NCBI GenBank assembly: GCA_014804695.1
Contig: JAAUZJ010000030.1
Location: 87,423 to 151,422, forward strand
Source of the DNA: Lachnospiraceae bacterium
Lineage (GTDB): Bacteria > Bacillota > Clostridia > Lachnospirales > Lachnospiraceae
Length of the DNA: 64,000 nucleotides
Direction of reading: 5' to 3'
The notes beneath the pieces were generated by a model. The model had not been told where the DNA came from, did no database searches, and saw nothing but the letters and a program-made list of their open reading frames with translations. Position numbers and translations under genes: made by a program. Positions 8,768 to 18,600 of the stretch are shown here, piece by piece (positions within the stretch are counted from its first letter, which is position 1; the number at the start of each line of letters is the position of its first letter).

Positions 8768-9187
8768 ATGATGAATTCCTACGAACATCAGGCGCAATAT
8801 TATGAAACCGACCAGATGGGAATCATCCATCATTCAAACTATATCAGATGGATGGAATCATCCAGAATATGGTATATGAGCCAGATAGGCGTTGATTATA
8901 GGACAATGGAAGAAACTGGGATTATCAGCCCGGTACTGGAGGTTTCATGTCAGTACAAATCTATGGTACGTTTTGGGGATACGGTACTTATAGAGCCTGA
9001 GATTGAAAAATATAACGGAGTTACATTGGAATTGTCATATCGGATCACGGATAAAGAAAGCGGGGAACTTAGGATGTTGGGGAACAGTAAGCACTGCTTT
9101 TTGGACAGCAGTGGAAAAATAGTTTCCTTAAAAAAATCTTATCCGGAATACGATAGGGCATTTAAGGCAAGGCTAAAAAGGGAATAA
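8768..9187 (+). CDS. YbgC/4-hydroxybenzoyl-CoA-type acyl-CoA thioesterase
   Basis: A 139-residue single hotdog-fold protein. The N-terminal motif YYETDQMGIIHHSNYIRWME is the YbgC/4HBT signature, with the catalytic Asp in ETDQMG. Such enzymes hydrolyse short or aromatic acyl-CoA thioesters; the substrate here is unknown. The start at 8768 has AGGGG 6 nt upstream. It ends 24 bp before the EAL-domain gene and is probably co-transcribed with it. Confidence 0.88.
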   Translation: MMNSYEHQAQYYETDQMGIIHHSNYIRWMESSRIWYMSQIGVDYRTMEETGIISPVLEVSCQYKSMVRFGDTVLIEPEIEKYNGVTLELSYRITDKESGELRMLGNSKHCFLDSSGKIVSLKKSYPEYDRAFKARLKRE

Positions 9188-9211
9188 TTGTTGCCAAGGG
9201 GGTATGGTAGC

Positions 9212-10543
9212 ATGGCAGAAGTAAAAGACATTTTAACCGGATTGGACAGATACGAGACTTTCATTGAGAAGCTTGACAAAGAAATTGAGAAAATGGACGA
9301 TTATCGTATTGCAATAGTCTATACGGATATTAAGCATTTTAAATATATTAATGATACTTATGGATATCAGCGGGGAGATATGCTGCTTAGGGAGTTCGTC
9401 AATCATGTGCTTAAGATTGATGATAAACTTATTTGTGCAGCACGAGTGTATTCTGATAACATTGTAGTAGCTACACGTCTTGATAGTGAATATTCAAACA
9501 ATGAGTTTCGTGACCTTATATATGGCCGCAATATGGAATTGGAAAGGATGCTCAGAGACAATTATCTGGACGAGGGGCTAAGGCTCAGCACAGGTATAAG
9601 CATTATATCTAAGGATGACAGAAGGCTGGATGCCGCAACGGCTGTTTCCAACGCTAATCTGGCAAGAAAACTGGCAAAAGAGATGAAGGATGACTGTTGT
9701 GTCCTGTTTGATAACCAGATGATAGAAGGTATCAAGAAAGAAGTTGAAATTACCTCATCGCTTTCATCGGCAATCAATAACGGGGAATTTAAGGTTTATT
9801 ATCAACCCAAAATCGATACCAAGGATTTAAGGCTTATAGGCGCCGAAGCTTTGGTACGCTGGCAGAAACCGAATGGGACGTTCATTTTTCCGGATGAATT
9901 TATACCTTTTATCGAACAGAGCGGACAGATTGTTGATTTGGATTATTTTGTGTATCGAGAAGTTTTTAAATTTATTGCGGATCGTATAAACAATGACGAA
10001 CCTGTAGTGCCTGTGTCCGTTAATGTGTCTAGGGTACATTTAAGCCGGATGGGTATTTTAGAATACGTCGCAGAGCTTTTTGACGAATATCAGATTCCGC
10101 CACAGTATGTAGAGTTTGAGCTGACAGAGAGCATTTATATTGATAATACCGAGAAAGCACTGCAACTGGTGGAAGGGCTGCATGATATGGGAGTTAAGGT
10201 ATCAATGGATGATTTTGGCTCCGGTTATTCTTCGCTAAATCTATTAAGCGGACTGCCGATTGATATTATTAAGCTGGATAAGGTCTTTTTGAAAAAAGCA
10301 AGCGCCAATGAGGGAAGACTGAAAGAAAACGATAAGATTATCATTTCCTGCGTTGTTGATATGGCAAGGAGACTTAAAATAACCTCTTTATGTGAGGGGG
10401 TTGAAACTCCGGAACAGAGTGATTATCTTGCAGAGATAGGCTGTGAGATACAGCAGGGCTATTATTTTTCCAAACCGATTCCGCAGGAGGATTTTGAGGA
10501 GTTTATAGATGCGCATTTTAACTCGTGTAGTGCAGTGGTATAG
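9212..10543 (+). CDS. Degenerate GGDEF plus EAL domain protein, probable c-di-GMP phosphodiesterase
   Basis: A 443-residue cytoplasmic protein with no sensor domain and no membrane segment. The N-terminal GGDEF fold (about 1-170) keeps FKYINDTYGYQRGD, but the catalytic GGDEF is replaced by YSDNI, so cyclase activity is not expected. The EAL domain (about 185-435) is intact: EALVRW, ELTES, DDFGSGYSSL, IIKLDK, EGVET and QGYYFSKP. It therefore most likely cleaves c-di-GMP to pGpG, with the GGDEF part perhaps binding GTP. ATG at 9212 follows AAGGGGG; a TTG at 9188 is less likely. Confidence 0.9.
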   Translation: MAEVKDILTGLDRYETFIEKLDKEIEKMDDYRIAIVYTDIKHFKYINDTYGYQRGDMLLREFVNHVLKIDDKLICAARVYSDNIVVATRLDSEYSNNEFRDLIYGRNMELERMLRDNYLDEGLRLSTGISIISKDDRRLDAATAVSNANLARKLAKEMKDDCCVLFDNQMIEGIKKEVEITSSLSSAINNGEFKVYYQPKIDTKDLRLIGAEALVRWQKPNGTFIFPDEFIPFIEQSGQIVDLDYFVYREVFKFIADRINNDEPVVPVSVNVSRVHLSRMGILEYVAELFDEYQIPPQYVEFELTESIYIDNTEKALQLVEGLHDMGVKVSMDDFGSGYSSLNLLSGLPIDIIKLDKVFLKKASANEGRLKENDKIIISCVVDMARRLKITSLCEGVETPEQSDYLAEIGCEIQQGYYFSKPIPQEDFEEFIDAHFNSCSAVV

Positions 10544-10579
10544 GGTGATAGCGGATATTGGGATTTAGATATGATGATA

Positions 10580-10611
10580 AAAACCCAGGAAGTTCAAACT
10601 TCCTGGGTTTT
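10580..10611. terminator. Bidirectional terminator
   Basis: A perfect 14-bp stem (10580-10593 with 10598-10611), loop TCAA, with A residues on one side and T residues on the other. It separates the converging EAL-domain gene and the tRNA gene. Confidence 0.85.
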
Positions 10612-10618
10612 ATAAATA

Positions 10619-10691
10619 TCGGAATGACAAGACTTGAACTTGCGACCTCTACTTCCCTAAAGTAGCGCTCTACCACCTGAGCCACATCCCG
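10619..10691 (-). tRNA. tRNA-Pro, anticodon AGG
   Basis: On the minus strand a 73-nt cloverleaf folds: acceptor CGGGATG/CATTCCG with one G-T pair, D stem GCTC/GAGC, anticodon stem CTACT/AGTAG with loop TTAGGGA, 5-nt variable loop, T stem GCAAG/CTTGT with TTCAAGT, discriminator A. The C1-G72 pair is typical of bacterial tRNA-Pro and the anticodon is AGG (codon CCU, or CCN if A34 is deaminated). The 3' CCA is not encoded. Confidence 0.9.
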
Positions 10692-10703
10692 AAAGCATTT
10701 ACA

Positions 10704-10732
10704 ATTATAACTAATTTCTTTATAAAAAGCAA
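10704..10732 (-). promoter_or_regulatory. Promoter of the tRNA-Pro gene
   Basis: On the minus strand TTGCTT (10732-10727), a 17-bp spacer and TATAAT (10709-10704), ending 12 bp before the tRNA 5' end. Confidence 0.65.
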
Positions 10733-10769
10733 GCACTTCTTTATAAAAATAGAAATCTTTAAATAAAAT

Positions 10770-12143
10770 CTATTTCCCCCATATTTTAGCCAGTTTACGT
10801 CTCACGATCACAAAACATATCACATGCGTCATAAATGTTATGAACCAGCTTACCGGATAAGTCATATAGAGCGAGGTCACAGTGTGGAAAGGCTCCGTGC
10901 GGAAAAATGTAAAAATCCAAATCAGTCTTAGACCGCACGCACCTATTAAGGACACGATCATAGGCATTACCGAGTAGCCGAGTCCGCGCAGGGCGCCTAC
11001 CATAACGTCCATCATACCGCAAAACGCATATGTACTGCATATTACACGAACCCTTCTCATACCTGCATCCATTACCTCAGCGCTTGAGGTATACATACTA
11101 AGCAGCGGACGGCCGAAAAGTACCGCTAAGTTTCCAAGAATTAAGCCCACTGTCAAAACGCATAACTCAGCTGTGTATACAATTTTATTAACCCGCTCAT
11201 ATTTCGCAGCGCCTACATTCTGACTGACAAAAGAAATCGTCGCCTGATGGAACGAATTCATTGACACATAGACAAAGCCCTCTATATTCGCAGCTGCCGA
11301 GTTTCCGGCAACAGTTATTGCGCCGAACGAATTAACCGACGATTGGATTATTACATTGGAAAAAGAAAAAAGTATTCCCTGTACGCTTGCCGGCAGTCCA
11401 ATCTGCAGTATCCTCTTAAATTTATCCGGATTAATACGAAGAGCGGACAGTTCCAGATGAATACTGTCTTTCATATTCATCATGCACCTTACGATCAAAA
11501 AAGCGGAGATGCACTGTGAAATTACGGTTGCCGTAGCAACGCCTGCCACATCCATATGAAGCACGATAACAAAGATTAAATTCAAAATTACATTAATAAC
11601 TCCCGCAGCAGCCAAATAATACAGCGGGCGTCTGGTATCTCCTACAGCCCTCATGATCGCACTTCCGAAATTATACAGCATCATTGCCGTCATTCCGATA
11701 AAATATATACGCAGATACATTACGGAGAGTGGAAGTATATCTTCAGGCGCCTGCATCCAGACTAAAATCTGCGGTGCGCCTATAAAGCCGATCAGTGTTA
11801 ATGCAAGTCCGCTGTAGATGCTTAACATCATTGCGGTATGCACCGTCTCTTTCAGATCCTTATTCTGCTTAGCCCCAAAATAACGGGCAACCAGCACATT
11901 CGCTCCAACCGACAGTCCCATAAAAAAGTTAGTCAGAAGATTAATAAGAGACGAAGTGGAACCGACAGCTGCCAGAGAGTTATCCCCAGCAAACCTTCCC
12001 ACCACAATAATATCCGCAGCATTGAAAAGAAGCTGTAAAATACTTGAACACATAAGCGGCAGCGAGAACAACAGAATTTTTCCAAGTATTGAACCGCTGC
12101 ACATATCCATTTCATATTTTTTCTTTTTAATTTCCGTATCCAT
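10770..12143 (-). CDS. MATE family efflux transporter
   Basis: A 457-residue protein with twelve predicted membrane helices in two homologous halves. The N-terminal pattern SLPLMCSSILQLLFNAADII followed by VGRFAGDNSLAAVG is the MATE (MatE) signature. Such pumps export cationic drugs or metabolites in exchange for Na+ or H+; the substrate is unknown. Its start lies 9 bp after the stop of the small gene at 12153-12449, so the two form an operon. Confidence 0.92.
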   Translation of the reverse strand: MDTEIKKKKYEMDMCSGSILGKILLFSLPLMCSSILQLLFNAADIIVVGRFAGDNSLAAVGSTSSLINLLTNFFMGLSVGANVLVARYFGAKQNKDLKETVHTAMMLSIYSGLALTLIGFIGAPQILVWMQAPEDILPLSVMYLRIYFIGMTAMMLYNFGSAIMRAVGDTRRPLYYLAAAGVINVILNLIFVIVLHMDVAGVATATVISQCISAFLIVRCMMNMKDSIHLELSALRINPDKFKRILQIGLPASVQGILFSFSNVIIQSSVNSFGAITVAGNSAAANIEGFVYVSMNSFHQATISFVSQNVGAAKYERVNKIVYTAELCVLTVGLILGNLAVLFGRPLLSMYTSSAEVMDAGMRRVRVICSTYAFCGMMDVMVGALRGLGYSVMPMIVSLIGACGLRLIWIFTFFRTEPFHTVTSLYMTYPVSWFITFMTHVICFVIVRRKLAKIWGK

Positions 12144-12152
12144 ATTAAGTTA

Positions 12153-12449
12153 TTAAACCAGCGGCGTGCGCAGGCTCTCCTTCCATTTGTCTTCTTGCTT
12201 TATATACTGTTCGTTTAGCCAGTCAGCTGCCATCTCCACACCTTCTTCGGTAAGCGGCACATCTATAGACTGCTTCTTATCATCAGGCGTCTTACTTATT
12301 CCAAAAGGCTCAGGCCAGATAGTAACCCTTATTACATCACCATCTTCAGCTTTAGCTTTTTTTAACATATAACGCATACCATCCATGCTTCCGGAATACT
12401 CTTCCTTCTTAATATAATTTAATGGATGGAAATTTTTTTTGTCTATCAT
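12153..12449 (-). CDS. Conserved small hypothetical protein
   Basis: A 98-residue soluble, acidic protein (MIDKKNFHPL; RVTIWPEPFGISKTP) that I recognise only as a type seen in Lachnospiraceae; I know no function. GAGGA lies upstream of the ATG. It is directly followed by the MATE gene and probably shares its transcript. Confidence 0.7.
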   Translation of the reverse strand: MIDKKNFHPLNYIKKEEYSGSMDGMRYMLKKAKAEDGDVIRVTIWPEPFGISKTPDDKKQSIDVPLTEEGVEMAADWLNEQYIKQEDKWKESLRTPLV

Positions 12450-12592
12450 GAATATAATCCTCTATAAAATATAATAGTGTAATTTACCATCGATATTATC
12501 ATATTTTGCATTGAGGGTGTTGTCAACTTCTATTTTACAAAGAGAACTTGATAGAAATATGTAATTTTTATAAAATTTTCCAATACACCCCA

Positions 12593-12621
12593 TTGACAGT
12601 TTCGGGGGGGGGTAGTATTAT
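12593..12621 (+). promoter_or_regulatory. Promoter with a G9 tract in the spacer (possible phase-variation switch)
   Basis: TTGACA (12593-12598) and TATTAT (12616-12621) are separated by exactly 17 bp, and the spacer carries nine consecutive G residues (12604-12612). Gain or loss of a G would move the spacer off 17 and change promoter strength. The start codon of the giant surface protein is 75 bp downstream. Slippage is inferred. Confidence 0.65.
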
Positions 12622-12696
12622 AGTTATAATATTTGCACTTTTACAACAAAACGTTGTGCAGAGACAATTTAATAATATTATAGAAGGAGGATTTTT

Positions 12697-15600
12697 ATGA
12701 AACGCGGAAAGAAGAAAATGAGCAGAATTGTATCACTGCTTCTTGCGGCAGCAATGATCGTGACTTCGCTGCCACAGTCAATGCTTACTGTGAATGCCGC
12801 TGAGGTAAGTGACGTTTCGGTATCTAACGAAGCGTTTTCGGAGGAAGGAACGCAGGAGAGCGGAGCTTCTGAAAACGGAATAACAGAAGGTGAAGCTTCG
12901 GGAGATGATTCGGCGAAGGATGGAATCGCAGAGGGAGATTCATCAGGCGATAATGTTGTGGGTGAAGATTCTTCAGAAGGTAATACCTCAGATGGAGAAA
13001 ATCCTGACAATGGGACTTCTAATGAAGGAAAATTGGATGGCGAGACTTCGAATGAAGGGAAGGCGGATGATGATGCCCAAGGAGAAGATAAGACTGAGGG
13101 TGAGGATTCTGAAGTCGGCGATACATCAAGTGAAGATGATGGTAAAGATGACGCCGGACAGGGAGAGGATGAGGAATCACAGAATGGCGAGGAAGACGGA
13201 GAAGAAGCTGGTTCTGTAGATTATGATATTGCGGAGAAACCGGAATCGGAAGAGCCGCTGCTTGATGAAGGAGAGGAGAAAGAGCCGATAAGTATTAGTT
13301 TTGTGGGAAATTCTGAATCTTTTACTGTATATGATGAAAGTGGCAATGATATTACGAATAATGGATTTATCGTGCCATATGGAAGCATTGATATATTAAA
13401 ATTTAAGATTATGCCTAAAGCTGAAACTGGATATGTTGTGGAATTTTCTGATGAACCATATCTTTATACTCAATGTAAATGGGCAGGCATGGAGTTTTCA
13501 AAAACTGAGGTTAATGGCGGTGGATATGAATGTACAATAAGCCCTGTAGATAAAGACACTGGATATACACAAGGCATATATATTTGGATGCGGGAAGCAA
13601 ACAGAGAAACATATAAATTGAAGTTTTTATATTCAAGCGAGGATGTTGATGAGTTAGTATTAACTAACAATCCGGAAGGTGATAAGCAGAATGTAAGTAA
13701 TAATGTTACTGTAAGGGTAATAAATGAGTATAGGACATCATTTAAGTTGAAAGCAAAGGCAGGAAAATCATTGGCAGTGTCGTATAAATCAGATGACCAA
13801 GATGATTATGACCGGGATGCTTTCAAGAGTTATTATGTAGAGGATGAAGACGGTTACTATAACTTTGACTTAGGAAAAGTATCTGAAAATGCAACAATAA
13901 CTATACAAGAGGGATGGAAGGTCAATTTTGAGTATAATGATGATGAAATTGAGGAATTGTATAGAAAAATATTAGTAGGTGATGAAGATGATTTACTCTC
14001 AGGTAACGCGTGGTTTGAGACATGCAATATAATAAACCATACGGAAGGTGTAACTAAGGGAGAAGTTCTCTATTTTTCTTTTTATCCTACGGAAGAGTAT
14101 TATTTGTGTGATGCGTCTGTAACTGATGGTTTGGGAAATAACATTGAAAAGATTTGGTACGGCGGTGATGCTCGAGACTGGGCGGGAGGCTATGTATACA
14201 AGGTTGTTCCGACAGCTGATATGACGATTAATATAGAATTTACATCTAAAACGCTGCCGGTGACATATGTGGATGGCGTTGTTAAAAATATTAGCATAAC
14301 TGCCAAAGATGAAGGCGGAGAAGCTAAAGAAGTTTATGATAAAGATAAGAAAGAAATAATTAATATTTATAGCGATATGACGGAGTATAATATCAGCTTT
14401 GAAGTTGCAGAAGGTAAGCTTTTTGATCGCGTGGAACTTGTTAATTATTATACATGGTATGATGAAGAAACCGGTGAAATGCAGGAGGAATATGATTACG
14501 AGAAAATAGAAGTTGAGAGAAAAGATGATGGTACTTATGCTTCCGTATACTCGTTTTGTATTTGGTCGGATTCTAGTGAACTAAGAATAATAGCAGATGA
14601 TGCGTATACGGTAACATTTGTGCCGTCGGATGAAGTTAAATTATATGCATATGATGATTATGAGTTGACTAATGAATTAAGCGGAGAGAAAAATATAGTA
14701 AAGGATTCCGAATATGAATTTAGAATAACCTTTGATACGGAATATGAGTTAGCCACGCCTTATGTTATTGCAACATCGGATGGAGAGGAGCGTGAACTCA
14801 AAGTCATTGGTGACAAGTACGAGATGTGGGATCCTAGCGAAGAGAAACTGGTTTATTACTATTATTGCAGCTTTATTACCACAGCCGATACAACGATTTC
14901 AGTTTCTCTCAAACCGCTATCCATACCGCTTAAATACGACAAGAACGCATTGAAGAATGTTGAAATAAGTGAGCAAAGAGGCGCTAAGCTTTCAGCGGAT
15001 AGGGATGCCGTTATTGCTAATAAATATGATGAACTGCGTGATTGTGAAATCATGTTTGGACTTGAGGATGGTAAGACTGTTAAAGAAGCATATTATGCAT
15101 ATACCAGATATCATGATACATATACTGAAAATATTCCTATGTCATACGATGAAGAAACCCAGATTTACACAATCACTTTAAATGTGCCTGAAGTTGATGA
15201 TTATCGGAATATGAGTATAGACTATATACAAATAGTGGCAGGTGATAAATGCGAGATATCTTTTGAGGGATATGAAGGCAAGGCGGAAATAATTGATTTT
15301 AATAATTATGAGGATATTAACTTTGATAATGATAAGCCTGTGGGAGTTGTAAAGAACAGTGAATATTTATTCAGAGTGGAATTATTGCCGGATTATAATG
15401 CGGCATTATGCCGTGTCACAACAGAAGGTGGAGAAGAACTTCCTGTAAAATATTATTCCATAAAAGGAGAGTCGTGGGAAGAAATCAGAAATATTCAATA
15501 TTACAGCTTTACTCCAACAACAGATACAACAATTCATATTGAGATAAGTCCGCTGTCTATACCAATTAAATATACGGACAGTGCTGTTGAAAGCCTTACG

Positions 15601-18600
15601 CTTACACATAATATGGGGGAAGTTGAGAATGCGCCAGAGTTATCCGCAGATAAGAAAGCTGTTAATGTTTGGCGTTATGAAACTGATTTGAGGTTTGATT
15701 TGGAGCTTGAAAGCGGTAGAACCCTCAGTAGAATATTCAGCCGTCGTTCCAACGTAGACGATTATGGGAATAAAATAGACGGCTATTATGAAGATGACAT
15801 TCCATATCAAATGGTAGACGATAAGTATTATTTTGAAGTTGGAATATATTATGATGATTATGGCAGCAATTTACTCGAAATCGAAATTGTTACTGATAAA
15901 GTAAACCTGCGTGATTGCACGGTAGAGCTTGATCTGGATAATGATTATTGGAGGTACTATGTTTCTTATAGAGCAGAAGAAATTAAACCTGGGGTGACTC
16001 TTAAATATGAGGTAGAAGAGGGTAAGCCAGAAATCATAGATCCGAATGAATATTCCGTAACTTATGAGAATAACAGGAATGTCGGAGAAGCCTATGTGAT
16101 TATTAAGGCTAAGGAAGATTCAGAGGCTTGTACCGGAAGCATAGAAGCATATTTTGAAATTGTAAAGGCGCAGGCTCCTACAATTGATCCAATTAGTATT
16201 TCTGTGGATGTTAATGATATAAAAGAAAACCCAGATAGGGAGTTAAATCTTTCCAATAGTGTTTTAGTGAATACCGGCTTAGAACAAGGCGTTAAACCTA
16301 TCTGGTATATTGTAGATACAGGGAACGAAGATTATACACCGGGTGATGTGCTTGTAGATGGAACGGATCCCTTTATAGATTCTCAATCCCAATACTACTG
16401 GAATGAAGAAAACAAAGAAGAAAAAGTAATCTGGACTCATACTTTAAAATACAGTATCAAGGATGATGTTGATGAGGATTCTAAGAGCGCAATGATTGTT
16501 CTGATTGCATCTTTTGACAATTACGAAGATGCCAAAATTGTCATAGAAATATCTATGGCGGAAAAAGAAGAGATTATACTTGATGGATACTCATGTACTA
16601 GAAATAAAACATATGATGCTAAGCCGTATGACTATGATTATGATAACTTATATCTGGTGGGTGAGAACGGTTTAGAGCGTGAAGATTCAGCCGAAATTAT
16701 GAAGGAATTGAAGAATTCCATTAAATTTCATTATAAAGGTGAGGAATATACAAAAGACGGATATCGGTCTTATGATTCATATGAGGCACCTGTAAATGTA
16801 GGTAATTATACTCTGACAGTGGAACTTTCGGAAGAAAATAAGTCGTATACTGCTACTCCTTATGAGGTCGGAAATGTCAGGATAAATCGGAGAGAGATAT
16901 ATATCAGGGCAGAGGCGTTGAATCTTAATGTGGGAGACTTACTGCCTGATAAATATTCCTACAGAATTACTGGTGACGGATTGTTAGAGGGTGATAAGAT
17001 AAGTCCGGAGCCAACGCTGCTATGCGATGCGACTGATACAGAGACGGCAAAGAAATATAAAATTGTCGTTGATACGAGTGATATGGATATCTGCAATAGT
17101 GATGGTGAAAGTGTCAGATATTATTACAGTATTGATTATTATGACAATTGGTTGACTATCTCCTCAGTATCAAAGACCGAAATAACCCTAAACCATAAAA
17201 CCGGCACATCCCTTACCAAGATATATGACGGTGAAGCTTTTGACGGTATTTCGTTAATAGAAGCCAAGAATGATGAAACACCTATAGAGGATGCTATAAT
17301 TACGGTTAAGTATACCGGACGTGGAAATACAGTGTATACCGAGTCAGAAACGGCGCCTGTCGATGCGGGGACATATACAATGAAGGCGAAGGTTGCTTCA
17401 AACGACGGACAGTATAAGTCAGAAGAACTTTCCCTTGACATAGAAATCACTAAGGCCGAAGCTCCGGTTTTGCAGGAGCAAGGAATAAATTTACCGCCTG
17501 TTACCGAAGATACTCTGAAAACTCTAGACCTTACCCAGTATATACCTACCGGATATGAAGTGACAGGTTATGGCACAGTTAACAAGACTGATTCGGCTAA
17601 CATGCTTACGGGAACTGCGCAAGTAGACGCACAAGGCGTGTTGTCTTATACGCTTAAAGCGGACATAAACACAGGTACGGCTGAACTTACTATTCCGCTT
17701 GAATTTAAGAACCATAAAGATACAACGCTGACAGTAAAAATAATGTTGACATCTAAGACATTACTGACATTGTCAAAGGCAGCAGGCGTGGACGTAAATA
17801 AGGAATATGACGGAAATGCATATAATATCCCGGCAGAAGCTGTAACTGTTTCCGGTATGTCACAGGGAACAGTAGCACAGCCTGAGTTAGATTATACTTA
17901 TACTTTAAGAGGAAGTGTAGAACCTATTACAGCACTTCATGCAGGACTCTACAGCGTAACGGTAACCGTTGCAGAGGATGATGAGAATTATGCAGCACAG
18001 TCTCCGCTTGTAATTGACTTTGAGATAACGAAGAAGACAGTTAATGTTACAGCTAAGAGCGGCAACTGGAACAAGGCTTTTGTTGCCCGTCCTACCGCGA
18101 CAGAATATCCGCTTGAATACGAGCAGGATAGTCTTATAGGCAGTGACAGCTGGACTAACGGACCTACAAGTTATACTTATACATATAATGTAGACGGAAA
18201 AGAAACAGTATTGCCTGATACGGATGATGCATGGGAGGCTTTGGAAGCAGGTACGGTAATTACCGTTACACCTGCCGGTGCAAAGGCAACAGATGATTAT
18301 GAGGTCGTTCATATTTCCGGTAAACTTACTGTAGCGGATATGCCGGAAGACGGACAGATGTATGTTCCGGATATTGAGGCGATGACCTATACAGGCAGCC
18401 AGATAAAACCTCAGGTCAAGGTATATTTTATTAAAAATGGAGAGCCAGTAGAGCTCACCTCTAAGGATTATAAGGTTACATACGGAGAAAACAAAGACGC
18501 CGGTACAGGAACCGTAAAGATCACGGGTAAAGGAAACTACGATAAAGAAATTGAAAAAACATTTACAATTGAAAAAGCGTCAATTGGTGACGGAAGTGAG

